This document shows, one piece after another, positions 25,270 to 35,826 of a stretch of 64,000 nucleotides of DNA. Below the pieces are notes generated by a model, which saw only the letters and a program-made list of their open reading frames with translations, was not told where the DNA came from and made no database searches. The position numbers and the translations under genes are program-made. The DNA comes from an uncultured Roseobacter sp. GTDB lineage: Bacteria > Pseudomonadota > Alphaproteobacteria > Rhodobacterales > Rhodobacteraceae. Position 1 is the stretch's first letter; every line of letters starts with the position of its first letter. The stretch spans positions 1 to 64,000 of the forward strand of contig NZ_CANLYL010000010.1 of assembly GCF_947495275.1 (NCBI RefSeq), in the 5' to 3' direction.

Positions 25270-26213
25270 GCCGGCTCCGCCCGGGTCAATCGCAAGTTCT
25301 GCGCCAACAGGTCCATGGTGGCCATGCGCACCGCAACGCCCATCTCGACCTGATCCTGAATGACGCTGCGGTTGATGTCATCGGCCAGCGTGCCGTCAAT
25401 CTCCACGCCCCGGTTCATCGGGCCGGGATGCATGACAATCGCGTCCGGTTTGGCATGTTTGAGCTTTTCCGCATCCAGCCCGTAGCGATGGTAATATTCG
25501 CGCTCGGACGGAATAAACCCACCGTCCATACGCTCTTTTTGCAGGCGCAGCATCATCACCACATCGACGTCCTTCAGACCGTCTTCCATGCTGTCAAAGA
25601 CCTCGACCCCGAATTCTGCAATGCCCGAAGGCATGAGGGTCGGCGGGCCGATCAGACGCAGGCGGTTTTCCATTTTGCCCAGCAGCATGATGTTTGAGCG
25701 CGCCACCCGGCTGTGGGCGATATCGCCGCAGATCGCGATGGAAAGCCGGTGCAACCGGCCCTTGGCCCTGCGGATTGTCAGCGCATCCAGCAGCGCCTGC
25801 GTGGGGTGCTCGTGACGCCCATCACCTGCATTCAAAACCGCGCAATTGACCTTTTGGGCCAGCAAATCCACGGCTCCCGAATGCGGATGCCGCACAACCA
25901 GCAAATCGGGATGCATGGCGTTCAGCGTCAGGGCCGTGTCGATCAAGGTTTCGCCCTTTTTGACCGAACTGGCCTGCATTGCCATGTTCATCACATCCGC
26001 ACCCAGCCGTTTGCCAGCGATCTCAAAACTCGCCTGCGTGCGCGTGGAATTCTCAAAGAACATGTTGATCTGGGTCAGACCCGCCAGCGCGTCGGCGTGT
26101 TTGTCGGGTTGTCTGTTCAGAGCCGCGTAGGTGTCCGCCAAATCCAGTAACGTCGTGATTTCTTCGGGGCGCAGGGCCTCGATGCCAAGCAGATGGCGGT
26201 GCGGGAACGTCAT
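25266..26213 (-). CDS. pyrB: aspartate carbamoyltransferase catalytic subunit
   Basis: 315 residues from the ATG giving [14 protein letters not shown]; the frame continues upstream but reads as non-coding. The carbamoyl-phosphate site [20 protein letters not shown], the [10 protein letters not shown] segment, RLQKERMD and [13 protein letters not shown] are all present. It makes carbamoyl-aspartate in pyrimidine synthesis. It leads a minus-strand block with the tail-anchored protein, the 33-residue peptide, the PyrC-like protein and plsY. The degenerate PyrC' next door probably assembles with it. Confidence 0.95.
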   Translation of the reverse strand: MTFPHRHLLGIEALRPEEITTLLDLADTYAALNRQPDKHADALAGLTQINMFFENSTRTQASFEIAGKRLGADVMNMAMQASSVKKGETLIDTALTLNAMHPDLLVVRHPHSGAVDLLAQKVNCAVLNAGDGRHEHPTQALLDALTIRRAKGRLHRLSIAICGDIAHSRVARSNIMLLGKMENRLRLIGPPTLMPSGIAEFGVEVFDSMEDGLKDVDVVMMLRLQKERMDGGFIPSEREYYHRYGLDAEKLKHAKPDAIVMHPGPMNRGVEIDGTLADDINRSVIQDQVEMGVAVRMATMDLLAQNLRLTRAEPA

Positions 26214-26329
26214 GGGCGGCAACCTATCGTGATTTGCCACCTTATAGGGATGGCGGGCCGGGCGGGCAAGCGGTGCCTGCCTGCGCAACGGCTGTTCAGT
26301 TCCGTCAATCCGGCGCGTAGAGTGGGGGC

Positions 26330-27103
26330 ATGGAATCAGCCGAATATCATCACGCACTGGCCCTTTTGGATTGGCAGGTCGAACTTGGCGCGACCGAGGC
26401 GATTTGCGACGCACCAGTGAATTGTTACGCGTTGCCGGATACGCTCGCCAAGCCCCGAAACGTGCCGCAGGCTGCGGCGAAACCAATGACCGCCAGCGCT
26501 CAGCCCGATCCAGTTGCGGAGGCCAGCAGATTGGCGGAAATGGCGCAGGATCTGGACGCATTGCGCGCAGCTCTTGCGGGATTTGAACACTGTGAGTTGA
26601 AACGCGGTGCACGCAATCTTGTCTTTTCCGATGGCATCCCGGGCGCGCCCGTGATGATCATCGGAGAGGCACCGGGGCGCGATGAGGACCGCGAAGGGCG
26701 ACCCTTTGTCGGGCGTGCAGGCCAGTTGCTGGACCGGATGCTGGCCGCCATCGACATGGGCCGCGCGCGTGCGGAAGCGCCCGTTTACATCACCAATGTG
26801 CTGCCCTGGCGCCCCCCCCAAAACCGTGACCCGCATCCCGAAGAGATAGCGATGATGCGTCCTTTTCTGGAACGTCATATTGCTTTGGCGGATCCGCAAG
26901 TGATTGTGATCATGGGAAATATCAGCGCGCAGGCGCTCTTGGGCAAGAGAGGTATCACCCGCCTTCGAGGCAACTGGACAGAATGCTTCGGGCGCCCCGC
27001 GTTGCCGATGTTCCATCCTGCCTATCTGCTGCGCCAGACGGGCGCGAAACGCGAAGCCTGGGCCGATCTTTTGAGCCTCAAGGCACGGGTGGGCAATGGT
27101 TGA
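26330..27103 (+). CDS. uracil-DNA glycosylase family protein (family 4-like, missing Fe-S cysteines)
   Basis: 257 residues. Motif A is [20 protein letters not shown] and motif C is [12 protein letters not shown], both characteristic of family 4 UDG. Of the four Fe-S cysteines of that family, only one is in place (FEHCELK). The first is Phe, the KCRPP Cys is Trp ([11 protein letters not shown]) and the fourth is Met (EIAMMRPFL). The protein probably removes uracil from DNA without a complete cluster, or has a shifted function. Its first 80 residues are a low-complexity leader. It overlaps the LysE gene by eight bases. Confidence 0.8.
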   Translation: MESAEYHHALALLDWQVELGATEAICDAPVNCYALPDTLAKPRNVPQAAAKPMTASAQPDPVAEASRLAEMAQDLDALRAALAGFEHCELKRGARNLVFSDGIPGAPVMIIGEAPGRDEDREGRPFVGRAGQLLDRMLAAIDMGRARAEAPVYITNVLPWRPPQNRDPHPEEIAMMRPFLERHIALADPQVIVIMGNISAQALLGKRGITRLRGNWTECFGRPALPMFHPAYLLRQTGAKREAWADLLSLKARVGNG

Positions 27104-27707
27104 TCTGGTCATGCTCGTGGCATTCATACCGGCGGCACTTGCGCTGAATGTCACGCCGGGTGCGGATATGATGTTCTGTCTGGGACAGGGTATCAGGTCG
27201 GGGCCTCGTGCGGCTTGGGCTGCCAGTGCCGGCATATCGACGGGCAGTATGATTCACGTCCTGTTGGCAGGTGCTGGCCTGAGCACTTTGGTTGCGACGT
27301 TGCCTTATGCGTTTGACGTTATCAGATGGGTTGGCGTTGCTTACCTGCTATGGTTGGCGGCGCAAGCCTTGCGTCGCCCGGACACTCCCACGCAGGATCA
27401 GAACGCACCAAGAGGACGACCCTATGGCGCAGGCCTTTTGGTAAACCTGACGAATCCCAAGGTCATCCTCTTCGTATTGGCGTTCATCCCGCAGTTTGTC
27501 GACCAGAACGCAGGCCCGATATGGGTTCAGTTCTTGCTCTTCGGAGCGATCATTTCGGTCTGCGGTTTCTTTGTGAACGGGCTTGTCGGCGTGTTCGCGG
27601 CGTCGTTGGGTCAAAGACTGGCCCATGGCAGCCGGGTTCTGGATTGGGTGAGCGCGGGGATATTTACGGCACTTGCCGGACGACTCGCCGTATTGGAGAA
27701 AGCTTGA
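27096..27707 (+). CDS. LysE/RhtB-family amino-acid exporter
   Basis: 203 residues, the usual size, with about six hydrophobic segments. The family signature at the N-terminus is [25 protein letters not shown], and a second conserved stretch is [22 protein letters not shown]. It would export amino acids or derivatives across the inner membrane. It sits between the UDG gene (overlap) and moaB (one-base gap), so the three are likely transcribed together. Confidence 0.9.
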   Translation: MVDLVMLVAFIPAALALNVTPGADMMFCLGQGIRSGPRAAWAASAGISTGSMIHVLLAGAGLSTLVATLPYAFDVIRWVGVAYLLWLAAQALRRPDTPTQDQNAPRGRPYGAGLLVNLTNPKVILFVLAFIPQFVDQNAGPIWVQFLLFGAIISVCGFFVNGLVGVFAASLGQRLAHGSRVLDWVSAGIFTALAGRLAVLEKA

Positions 27708-27708
27708 A

Positions 27709-28251
27709 ATGAGCCGAATTGACACAGCACTCGACTTCATGCCCGTCCGCATCGCGATCCTGACCGTATCGGACAGTCGCAGCATTTCCGAAGACAAGTC
27801 CGGTGATGTTCTGGTGGCGCGGCTGCTCGGCGCTGGCCACGAACTTGCGGATCGGCGGATTTTGCCGGATGAGCGCGACCAGATCGCCGGGCAATTACGT
27901 GTCTGGTGTGAAGATAACGCCGTTGACGTGGTGATTTCCACTGGCGGTACCGGCCTGACCGGGCGCGATGTTACGGTTGAAGCCCACCGTGATGTCTATG
28001 AAAAGGAGATTGATGCCTTTGGTACGGTCTTCACCATTGTCTCGATGCAGAAAATTGGCACCAGCGCGGTACAAAGCCGCGCCACGGGAGGGGTGGCCAA
28101 TGGTACCTATCTTTTTGCGCTGCCGGGCAGCCCGGGTGCCTGCAAAGATGCCTGGGATGAAATACTGGTTAAACAGCTCGATTATCGCCACCGGCCCTGC
28201 AATTTTGTCGAGATCATGCCGCGTTTGGATGAAAACCAGCGACGGAAATGA
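27709..28251 (+). CDS. moaB: molybdenum cofactor biosynthesis protein B
   Basis: 180 residues from the ATG one base after the LysE stop. It has the MoCF-binding fold motifs ILTVSDSRSISEDKSG, VISTGGTGLTGRDVT and FALPGSPGACKDAWDEIL. It adenylates molybdopterin (or is the MoaB paralogue of that activity) in Moco assembly. It is separate from the fdhD-mob-moe operon found about 13 kb away. Confidence 0.92.
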   Translation: MSRIDTALDFMPVRIAILTVSDSRSISEDKSGDVLVARLLGAGHELADRRILPDERDQIAGQLRVWCEDNAVDVVISTGGTGLTGRDVTVEAHRDVYEKEIDAFGTVFTIVSMQKIGTSAVQSRATGGVANGTYLFALPGSPGACKDAWDEILVKQLDYRHRPCNFVEIMPRLDENQRRK

Positions 28252-28267
28252 CATCCTGATACGTAAC

Positions 28268-28291
28268 ACCCTTGTGGGTTGGTATTTTTTT
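28268..28291 (+). terminator. weak terminator-like hairpin after moaB
   Basis: ACCC/GGGT with a four-base loop, then GGTA and seven Ts. The four-pair stem is short, so function is doubtful. Confidence 0.3.
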
Positions 28292-28344
28292 CGGCCCAGC
28301 TAGGTTATATATGGGATTGAACAAGCCAACAGGACGACGGCAAA

Positions 28345-29802
28345 ATGCGGTTCTTGCGCCAAAGCATGATCGGACTATTTCTGGCGGCGATCTCGTTGGG
28401 ATTGCTGATTTTTGCTGGTCAGATGATCCGGGACGCCGTGCAGGATCGCCTCAACGCGGATGCCGCGCCGCAGACAGCGCGCGAGCGTGTTTTTGCGGTA
28501 AACGTCCTGCGGGCGGAGGCGCAGAGTATCGTGCCAATTCTGGAAACCTTCGGAGAAGTCGCGTCCCGTCGTACGCTTGAACTGCGCGCTGCCGTTGGCG
28601 GGCGTGTGGTTGAGCTTGCTGAAAACTTCGAAGATGGTGGCGCGGTGCGCACGGGGGAGGTTCTGGTTCGGATCGATCCCGCAGATATGCAATCGGCGCT
28701 GGACCGGCTTAAGGCTGATCTGGCGGATGCAGAGGCTGAAGGCCGTGATGCAGCCCGTGCGCTCGATCTTGCGCGCGACGAGGAAGCTGCCGCGGAAGAT
28801 CAGGTGGCATTGCGACAAAAAGCATATCGGCGACAGGTTGACTTGGCAGCACGCGGTGTCGGTACATCGGCCGCTGTCGAAGAGGCAGAACTGGCCGCTG
28901 CAGCGGCCCGCGCGACCGTGTTGGCGCGCAGACAGGCCGTCACGCTGGCCGAAGCCCGTATCGATCAGGCAGCGACCCGACTGTCACGGTCCCGGATCGC
29001 TCTGGATGAAGCACGTCGAAATCTTGAAGATGCCTCTATCGAGGCACCTTTCGATGGGACGTTGAGCGAGACCGCAATCGTTGAAGGGCGATTAGTGTCG
29101 GTAAATGAGCGGTTGGCAGATCTGATTGATCCCAACGATCTGGAAGTGGCTTTTCGATTGTCGACCGCACAATACGCGCGACTGCTTGATGCGAATGGCG
29201 ATCTGGTCGCTGCCAAGGTCACGGCGACACTGGATGTGACAGGGGTTGATCTTGAAGCAACCGGAATGGTGAGCCGTGTCAGTGCTGCGACCGGCGAAGG
29301 GCAGACGGGGCGCCTTGTTTTTGCGCGTCTTTTCGAAGCGCGCGGGTTTCGTCCGGGCGATTTTGTGACCTTGAATATCCACGAACCGACCTTGGACGAT
29401 GTGGTGCGCCTGCCAGCGAGCGCGCTGGATGCGCAAAACCAGGTCCTGGTGATTTCGGGAGAAGACCGCCTCGAAATATTGGATGTAGCCTTGTTGCGCC
29501 GACAAGGGGACGAAGTTCTGGTGCAGGGTGAAGGATTGGCGGGCCGTGAAGTGGTAACCAGCCGGACGCCGCTTTTGGGGCCGGGCATTGCGGTGCGCCC
29601 CTTGCGGGGAGAAGGACGCAGTGAAGCAGCCGTGCCGGATATGCTTGAGCTGACCGAAGAGCGTCGCGCAAAACTCGTGGCCTTTGTGCAGGGCAATCTG
29701 CGCATGCCGCAGGATGCCAAGGAAAAGACCCTTGCGCAACTCGCCGAGCGAGAAGTGCCCGCCAAGATGGTTGCCCGCATCGAAAGCCGTATGGGGGGAT
29801 AG
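28345..29802 (+). CDS. RND efflux periplasmic adaptor (membrane fusion protein)
   Basis: 485 residues. An N-terminal hydrophobic helix (IGLFLAAISLGLLIFAGQMI) anchors the protein. A lipoyl/barrel-sandwich half (GGRVVELAENFEDGGAVRTG) is followed by a long Ala/Arg-rich coiled coil (about 115-220), the second lipoyl half (ASIEAPFDGTLSETAIVEG) and a beta-barrel. A 50-residue C-terminal tail (LTEERRAKLVAFVQGNLRM) extends beyond the usual fold. It links the inner-membrane pump downstream to an outer-membrane channel, which is not encoded nearby. The three-base gap to the pump gene indicates an operon. Confidence 0.92.
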   Translation: MRFLRQSMIGLFLAAISLGLLIFAGQMIRDAVQDRLNADAAPQTARERVFAVNVLRAEAQSIVPILETFGEVASRRTLELRAAVGGRVVELAENFEDGGAVRTGEVLVRIDPADMQSALDRLKADLADAEAEGRDAARALDLARDEEAAAEDQVALRQKAYRRQVDLAARGVGTSAAVEEAELAAAAARATVLARRQAVTLAEARIDQAATRLSRSRIALDEARRNLEDASIEAPFDGTLSETAIVEGRLVSVNERLADLIDPNDLEVAFRLSTAQYARLLDANGDLVAAKVTATLDVTGVDLEATGMVSRVSAATGEGQTGRLVFARLFEARGFRPGDFVTLNIHEPTLDDVVRLPASALDAQNQVLVISGEDRLEILDVALLRRQGDEVLVQGEGLAGREVVTSRTPLLGPGIAVRPLRGEGRSEAAVPDMLELTEERRAKLVAFVQGNLRMPQDAKEKTLAQLAEREVPAKMVARIESRMGG

Positions 29803-29805
29803 CGC

Positions 29806-32800
29806 ATGGCACGGCAAATTCCCCAAGCGGCCAGTGGCATCCTTTCCTATTTCACGCGTCACCGAACAATCGCCAATCTCCTTTTTGTGTCGCTCATTAT
29901 TGCCGGGCTGGCGGCCCTGCCGAACATGCGGACGCAGTTTTTCCCTGATGTCATTCTGGACAAGGTGACGGTTTCGACGAATTGGGATGCGGCAGGACCT
30001 GAAGAGGTCGACCGGGCAATTGTGCAGCTTCTGGAGCCTGCATTGCTGGCCGTGGAAGGTGTGGAAAGCTCAGCCTCCATCGCGCGCGAGGGGTGGTCTC
30101 GGATCACTCTGAGTTTTGAGCCTGATTGGGACATGTCGCGCGCCGCTGACGATGTTCAGAGTGCGGTGGATGCGGTCACTGAGCTTCCGGAGGACGCAGA
30201 TGAGCCGGAGGTACGTCGTACCGTGTGGCGGGACCGTGTCACCGATGTTGTGATCAGCGGGCCGGTGGCGCCGGAACAGTTGGCGCAATTTGCCGATGAA
30301 CTGGTGGTGCGATTGTTCGCGGCAGGTGTCACACGAACGACAATCCGGGGCGTTGCCGCGCCGCGCACATTAGTGGAGGTGCCCTCCGCGCGATTGATCG
30401 CACATGACATCAGCATGGCGGAAATCGCGGCGGCCATCGCTGCGGAAGCAGATACAGACCCCGCCGGCGATGTGTCGGGCTCAAACGCCCGCGTCAGAAC
30501 CGGTGTCGAAAAACGCGCGCCCGACCAGATTGCCGATATTGTCCTGCGATCCGAGCCCAATGGTGCGAAATTGCGGATTGGCGATCTGGCCACTGTCTCA
30601 CGCGAAGGCAGTGATCGCGAGCGCAGCTATCTTGTCGGCGTCAATCCGGCGATTTCTGTCAGGGTGGATCGATCCGCAAGGGGTGATGCGGTGGGCATCC
30701 AGGCAACGGTTGAGGATGTCGCTGAAAAGCTGGAAGCAACGCTGCCCGATGGGGTCACCATCGAACTTATTCGGACGCGTGCCGCCGCGATCACCGGGCG
30801 CCTGGACATTTTGATCGACAATGGGTTGATCGGTCTCGGTCTGGTCGTGTGCCTGCTGTTTTTGTTCCTGAATGCCCGGACGGCTTTCTGGGTCGCAGCC
30901 GGTATCCCGGTTGCAATGATGGCTGCGATTTCTTTGATGTATGCGGCTGGCATTACGCTCAACATGATTTCCCTTTTCGGCCTGATCATCACATTGGGGA
31001 TCGTCGTCGACGATGCCATCGTGGTTGGTGAACACGCGGACCATCGCGCGCGGCGGTTCAATGAAACGCCGTATCAGGCAGCGGAAAATGCCGCGCGGCG
31101 GATGGCAATGCCGGTATTCGCCGCCACTTTGACCACCGTGATTGCCTTTTTTGGACTGGTTGCGATCGGAGGCCGTTTTGGGTTGCTGATCAGAGACATC
31201 CCGCTGACGGTTATTGCCGTTCTGGTCGCGTCGCTGATCGAGTGCTTTCTGATATTGCCCAACCATATGGCGCACGCACTTGCCGCGCAGGCCAAGGAAC
31301 GTTGGTACGATTGGCCCAGCAGGCAGGTCAATCGTGGGTTCAGATGGGCGCGTGAAACCCTGTTCCGCCCGTTGATGGCTGGTGTGATCCGGGCGCGTTA
31401 TGTGGTTCTGGCCGGTGTCGTCGCGATACTGGCCAGTCAGGTTGCCATCTTCATCCGGGGCGACGTGCAATGGCGGTTTTTCAATGCGCCTGAACGGTCC
31501 TCTGTGACGGGCAACTTCGCCATGGTGGATGGCTCAACACGGCAAGATACGCTGGAAATGACACGTGAATTGCAACGCGCCACCGCCGAAGTGGCCGCAG
31601 AATACGAGGCGCGCTACGGTCTCAACCCGGTGGAGCATGTTCTGTCAGAGGTGGGCGGAACCACGGGGCGCGGTCTGGACGGAATGGATATCAAGGACAA
31701 AGACCTTCTTGGTGCGATTTCCATTCAGCTGATTGATGCGGATCTCAGACCTTATTCAAGCTTTGCCTTTGTCGGTGATTTGCAAGAGCGGGTGGTGAAC
31801 CATCCCCTGACCGAAGTTGTCTCGTTCCGCGGGTGGCGTTCCGGCCCCGGCGGCGATGCCTTGAGTGTTCGGCTTTCAGGCGGCGACACGGACACTTTGA
31901 AAGCCGCAAGCCTTGATCTGCAAAACGAGCTGCGCCAATACCCCGAAGTCTCAGCGCTGCAGGACAACCTGTCCTATGACAAGGAAGAACTGATCCTTGA
32001 CCTCACCGCACAGGGCCAGGCGCTTGGCTTTACGATTGATGACCTGGGACGTGTCTTGCGCAACCGGCTCGGCGGGATCGAGGCCGCGACCTATCCGGAC
32101 GGGCCGCGCAGCGCGACCATAGATGTTGAACTTCCCGCAGGCGAATTAACGGCCGATTTCCTTGACCGGACACAATTGCGCACACCGGCAGGCGAATATG
32201 TACCGCTGGCCGATATCGTAAGCGTGCAACGACGGATCGGTTTCAGTACGGTGCGGCGCGAGAACGGGATCAGGACGATTTCGGTTACCGGAGACATCTC
32301 CGAGGACAATCCCGCACGCGCCGCTGAGATACAACAGGCGCTGGAGCAGCAAATCCTGCCCCGCATCGCCAGTGAGTGGCAGATCGAATGGCAGCTTGCC
32401 GGGTTGGCAGAGCAGGAAGACACCTTTCTGAATGAAGCGATGACGGGGCTCATATTGTGCCTTTCGGGCATATATCTCGTATTGGCCTGGGTTTTTGGCA
32501 GTTGGACCCGCCCGATGGTTGTCATGGCGATCATCCCCTTCGGGCTTGTCGGGACGATCTATGGGCATGTGTTGTGGGATGTCCCCTTGAGCATGTTCAC
32601 GGTGGTGGGCCTGCTGGGCATGACTGGCATTATCATTAACGATTCTATTGTGCTGATCACCACCATCGACGAATACGCGCAGGATCGTGGCCTGATCCCT
32701 TCGATTATTGAGGGGACTTCCGACAGATTGCGTCCCGTTATGCTCACAACCATGACCACAGTTCTGGGCATGGCACCGTTGCTCTATGAGGGCAGCCGGC

Positions 32801-33207
32801 AGGCGCAATTCCTCAAACCCACGATCATCACGCTGGTCTACGGGTTGGGTTTCGGCATGCTTCTGGTCTTGTTGGTGGTTCCGGCGCTGGTTGCCGCCCA
32901 GCATGACATCGCCCGGCAGATGAATGCGATGCGGCGGGGGCTCACCGCGCCGGTTGCCGGTATCAAGATCGGATTTGCAGCCCTCTGGGCCTTGATCCTG
33001 TGCTGGTGCCTGGCAACGCTTGGCTGGGTTCTCTGGTATGGTGCCTTGCCCGAGACCCTTGCGGTGGCTTTCCCCGCAGTGACACAGCTTTCGGCACTCC
33101 TCGCCGCCCTGCTGCTCTTCCTCTCGGGGGTCGTTGTGATTGTTCTGGGTGCCTACGGCTTCACAGCTGCGGCTCTTTTCGCCAGACGTGCGCGCCGACA
33201 GGCTTAG
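29806..33207 (+). CDS. RND efflux transporter with a C-terminal two-helix extension
   Basis: 1133 residues, about 90 longer than typical AcrB/MexB-type pumps. The first helix (IANLLFVSLIIAGLAALP), the FFPDV entry motif, the transmembrane proton-relay region (GLIITLGIVVDDAIVVGEH, with paired Asp) and GMTGIIINDSIVLI in the second half are present. After the usual last helix the chain adds two further hydrophobic segments (FAALWALILCWCLATLGWVLW and LLAALLLFLSGVVVIVLG). Substrates are unknown. Its stop overlaps the convergent DsbD-alpha gene by four bases. Confidence 0.92.
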   Translation: MARQIPQAASGILSYFTRHRTIANLLFVSLIIAGLAALPNMRTQFFPDVILDKVTVSTNWDAAGPEEVDRAIVQLLEPALLAVEGVESSASIAREGWSRITLSFEPDWDMSRAADDVQSAVDAVTELPEDADEPEVRRTVWRDRVTDVVISGPVAPEQLAQFADELVVRLFAAGVTRTTIRGVAAPRTLVEVPSARLIAHDISMAEIAAAIAAEADTDPAGDVSGSNARVRTGVEKRAPDQIADIVLRSEPNGAKLRIGDLATVSREGSDRERSYLVGVNPAISVRVDRSARGDAVGIQATVEDVAEKLEATLPDGVTIELIRTRAAAITGRLDILIDNGLIGLGLVVCLLFLFLNARTAFWVAAGIPVAMMAAISLMYAAGITLNMISLFGLIITLGIVVDDAIVVGEHADHRARRFNETPYQAAENAARRMAMPVFAATLTTVIAFFGLVAIGGRFGLLIRDIPLTVIAVLVASLIECFLILPNHMAHALAAQAKERWYDWPSRQVNRGFRWARETLFRPLMAGVIRARYVVLAGVVAILASQVAIFIRGDVQWRFFNAPERSSVTGNFAMVDGSTRQDTLEMTRELQRATAEVAAEYEARYGLNPVEHVLSEVGGTTGRGLDGMDIKDKDLLGAISIQLIDADLRPYSSFAFVGDLQERVVNHPLTEVVSFRGWRSGPGGDALSVRLSGGDTDTLKAASLDLQNELRQYPEVSALQDNLSYDKEELILDLTAQGQALGFTIDDLGRVLRNRLGGIEAATYPDGPRSATIDVELPAGELTADFLDRTQLRTPAGEYVPLADIVSVQRRIGFSTVRRENGIRTISVTGDISEDNPARAAEIQQALEQQILPRIASEWQIEWQLAGLAEQEDTFLNEAMTGLILCLSGIYLVLAWVFGSWTRPMVVMAIIPFGLVGTIYGHVLWDVPLSMFTVVGLLGMTGIIINDSIVLITTIDEYAQDRGLIPSIIEGTSDRLRPVMLTTMTTVLGMAPLLYEGSRQAQFLKPTIITLVYGLGFGMLLVLLVVPALVAAQHDIARQMNAMRRGLTAPVAGIKIGFAALWALILCWCLATLGWVLWYGALPETLAVAFPAVTQLSALLAALLLFLSGVVVIVLGAYGFTAAALFARRARRQA

Positions 33208-34010
33208 CCTGCGGTGCAGCCTTGAATATCGACGGCATGGTTGTTGCCCAAAACCGTGAGCCTGATGGCCGAGCGATCCAGGGCAATGGTTCCGCCATTG
33301 ACATGAATCATTTCCGAGACACCGACGATCTCCCGGCCTGTGCGTTGGGTTTCGGCTTCGCTTACCCAGATTTCGCCGCTGCCGGGTTCGATGATCACCA
33401 CCTCATTGCCGCCGGTGGAGGGAACGGTGACACGCGCCTCGATGCGCAACCCGTCTGTCGTGGGCTCCATCCGGCAGGTAGCGGCCGCCACGCCCGCCTC
33501 CTTGGCCGAAAAAGGACGTTGTGCCAGGGCCGCTGCAATGGCCGGTGTCGGCTTCGAGCCGCTGTGCCGCAACGTCTCGTCGAAACTGACCGTATGGGGA
33601 ATGCAGATGTCGGCGCAAATTCCGATATCCATGACCAGTTTCACGCGCATTGGCTTGCCCGTCTTCTTTGGCTCAAGCGTGAAAGGAATGACGAGTTCGT
33701 CCGCGTAGCCTATGGAGCGCAGGCCATTTTGGTCAAAGACTTTCGGTGTTGGCCATGCGACTTGGACGGATTTCATGTTCTTGGATCCGGACCAGTTGAA
33801 TTGTGGCGGTATCCCTGCGTCTCCGGGCGTGCGCCAATAGGTTTTCCACCCGGGCTCAAGGGAAAGACGCACGGCAGCGACGCGGCTTCCGTCTGCCTGC
33901 ACCCAACCGGGCAACAACTCGGCTGAAACGGGTAAGTCAAATCGATCCTGGGCCAAACCGGGCAGCGCAGAGAGACATACGAGGGCGAGGGCAAGCGATA
34001 AGCGTATCAT
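33204..34010 (-). CDS. periplasmic DsbD-alpha-domain protein
   Basis: 268 residues with signal peptide [16 protein letters not shown]. It is related to the N-terminal domain of the thiol:disulfide interchange protein DsbD ([17 protein letters not shown]), with a paired-Cys motif in [17 protein letters not shown]. There is no membrane or thioredoxin part. Stand-alone forms probably receive electrons from CcdA/DsbD-type partners to handle periplasmic thiols. Partner and substrate are not evident here. Confidence 0.82.
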   Translation of the reverse strand: MIRLSLALALVCLSALPGLAQDRFDLPVSAELLPGWVQADGSRVAAVRLSLEPGWKTYWRTPGDAGIPPQFNWSGSKNMKSVQVAWPTPKVFDQNGLRSIGYADELVIPFTLEPKKTGKPMRVKLVMDIGICADICIPHTVSFDETLRHSGSKPTPAIAAALAQRPFSAKEAGVAAATCRMEPTTDGLRIEARVTVPSTGGNEVVIIEPGSGEIWVSEAETQRTGREIVGVSEMIHVNGGTIALDRSAIRLTVLGNNHAVDIQGCTAG

Positions 34011-34128
34011 TCCTTCGATATGGGCGAACGCCGTTGAAATGCCAAGTCACGATCCGGTCAGCCATGTTTCGCCGTTTTTGGCAGGCATTTCCCTTGCACC
34101 CGGCAGGGTGCCGCGCCATTCTGAAGGT

Positions 34129-34713
34129 ATGACGTCTGCGCATTCCGAGATCGGTCCCCTTGATTTGAATGGCAAACTGCTGGTGGCAATGCCGTCTATG
34201 GGGGATTCGCGCTTCGAACGGTCCGTGATCATGCTGTGCGCGCATTCTGAGAAGGGGGCGATGGGGCTGATTCTGAACAAGCCCAGTGCGGATGTCCGCA
34301 TGAGCGATGTTCTGGACCAGTTGGAAATCCAGCCCTCCAAAAAAGCCGCAGCGATGCCAGTGCATTTTGGCGGACCTGTTGAGACTGGGCGCGGGTTTGT
34401 GCTGCATTCAAGCGACTATCAATCGAGCCTTCACACACTCTCGGTGCCCGGGGGCTTTGGGATGACAGCGACCTTGGATATTCTGGAAGAGATTGCCCGG
34501 GATCAGGGCCCAAGCCGCGCGATCATGATGCTGGGCTACGCGGGATGGGGACCGGGGCAGCTGGAAAACGAAATTGGACATAACGGTTGGCTTACGGCGG
34601 ATGCGTCGGCCAATCTGGTGTTCTCAACCTCAGCAAGTGACAAGTGGGTTGAAACGGTCAAGAGCCTGGGCATTGATCCTTTGGGTTTGTCTTCGACGGC
34701 GGGGCACGCCTGA
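34129..34713 (+). CDS. YqgE/AlgH family protein
   Basis: 194 residues from the ATG after GAAGG; thirty upstream in-frame codons are not needed. Family landmarks are [49 protein letters not shown] and [16 protein letters not shown]. YqgE proteins are widespread cytoplasmic proteins of unclear biochemical role, linked to regulation in Pseudomonas (AlgH). Confidence 0.9.
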   Translation: MTSAHSEIGPLDLNGKLLVAMPSMGDSRFERSVIMLCAHSEKGAMGLILNKPSADVRMSDVLDQLEIQPSKKAAAMPVHFGGPVETGRGFVLHSSDYQSSLHTLSVPGGFGMTATLDILEEIARDQGPSRAIMMLGYAGWGPGQLENEIGHNGWLTADASANLVFSTSASDKWVETVKSLGIDPLGLSSTAGHA

Positions 34714-34747
34714 TCCTTTTGGTGGCGTTGCCAGGGTGGTTGATAGG

Positions 34748-35695
34748 CTAGCGCGGGGCTGCGGCGCGCGCGAGGCGATCATTGATGGCGCGGCCCAATC
34801 CATGATCCGGTATTGGCGCGACCGCTATTGGCAAGCCCTTGGCGTCAAGTTGGTGCAAACTCTCAAAAAGGCGCGCGGCCGCTTCGTGAAGATCAGCATT
34901 TTCAGAGAGATTGAGATCGCAGGCCATCGCGCCGAAACCGAGCAAGACTTCCCCGGTGCGTTTCGCCGTAGCGTTCATGCGCAATGGGGCGTTTGGCGCG
35001 TAATGTGACGCCAGTTGACCGGGTGCCCTGATGCGTTTGGGGTCACGTGGCGTTTCAGCTTCTGCCAATGCGGTGCCAAGAGCCACTTCGATGATTTCAA
35101 TGGGCAGCCCACCTGCGCGCAGCAGAACAGGCGCCTCAGCCAGACCGACGATCGTGCTTTCCAGACCCACGAGGCAGGGACCATCATCCAGAATTGCCGA
35201 TACTTTGTCGCCCAATCCCGCCATCACATGGGCGGCTGTTGTTGGGCTTATGCGCCCGGATGGGTTTGCAGATGGCGCAGCGACCGGCCCCCCAAAAGCC
35301 CGCAGCAAAGCTTGCGCCGACTTTTGCGCAGGCACCCTTAGGGCCACTGTGGGCAACCCTGCAGTAACCAGCGACGACAAACCGTGTTCTGGCAGCAAGG
35401 GCAGGACCAACGTCAACGGTCCCGGCCAAAAGGCTTGCGCCAACCGGTCGGCTGTGTCTGACCATGCAACATAGGCTTGCGCCGTCGCGACGTCGGGAAG
35501 ATGCACAATCAACGGATTGAAGCTTGGACGCCCTTTGGCCTCGTAGATTGCCGCGACGGCGCGTCCATTGCGGGCGTCGGCCCCGAGACCATAGACTGTC
35601 TCTGTCGGAAACGCGACAAGTTGCCCACTTCCAAGGAGGTCCGCAGCCTTGGCGAAGCCGGCAGGTTCGGGGTGCAGGATTTTGGGCGCTTTCAA
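34748..35695 (-). CDS. tsaC: threonylcarbamoyl-AMP synthase (TsaC/Sua5)
   Basis: 315 residues, a Sua5-type length with an additional C-terminal domain. The YrdC domain contains LVAFPTETVYGLGADA, YEAKGRPSFNPLIVH, LRVPAQKSAQALL and AAPSANPSGRISPTTA. It makes threonylcarbamoyl-adenylate for the t6A modification of ANN-reading tRNAs. The C-terminal Sua5 domain includes RIRAPGQLASHYAPNAPLR. Divergent from the acyl-CoA dehydrogenase gene. Confidence 0.94.
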   Translation of the reverse strand: MKAPKILHPEPAGFAKAADLLGSGQLVAFPTETVYGLGADARNGRAVAAIYEAKGRPSFNPLIVHLPDVATAQAYVAWSDTADRLAQAFWPGPLTLVLPLLPEHGLSSLVTAGLPTVALRVPAQKSAQALLRAFGGPVAAPSANPSGRISPTTAAHVMAGLGDKVSAILDDGPCLVGLESTIVGLAEAPVLLRAGGLPIEIIEVALGTALAEAETPRDPKRIRAPGQLASHYAPNAPLRMNATAKRTGEVLLGFGAMACDLNLSENADLHEAAARLFESLHQLDAKGLPIAVAPIPDHGLGRAINDRLARAAAPR

Positions 35696-35826
35696 CTCAT
35701 CACACTCCGTGACGCCGCGTTTCGATTGCCGGACGCGGCGATGCGGCTCATGTATAAAACGCTAGACCTTTATAGGCTGTGGCCATTATTGCCAAGGTGG
35801 CCGATGACCCGGACGGAGACGATTTG

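Noticed and set aside
30598-31470. 290-codon antisense frame within the RND pump gene
   Set aside because: No recognisable motif; composition (Gln, His, Arg) is that of a codon shadow.
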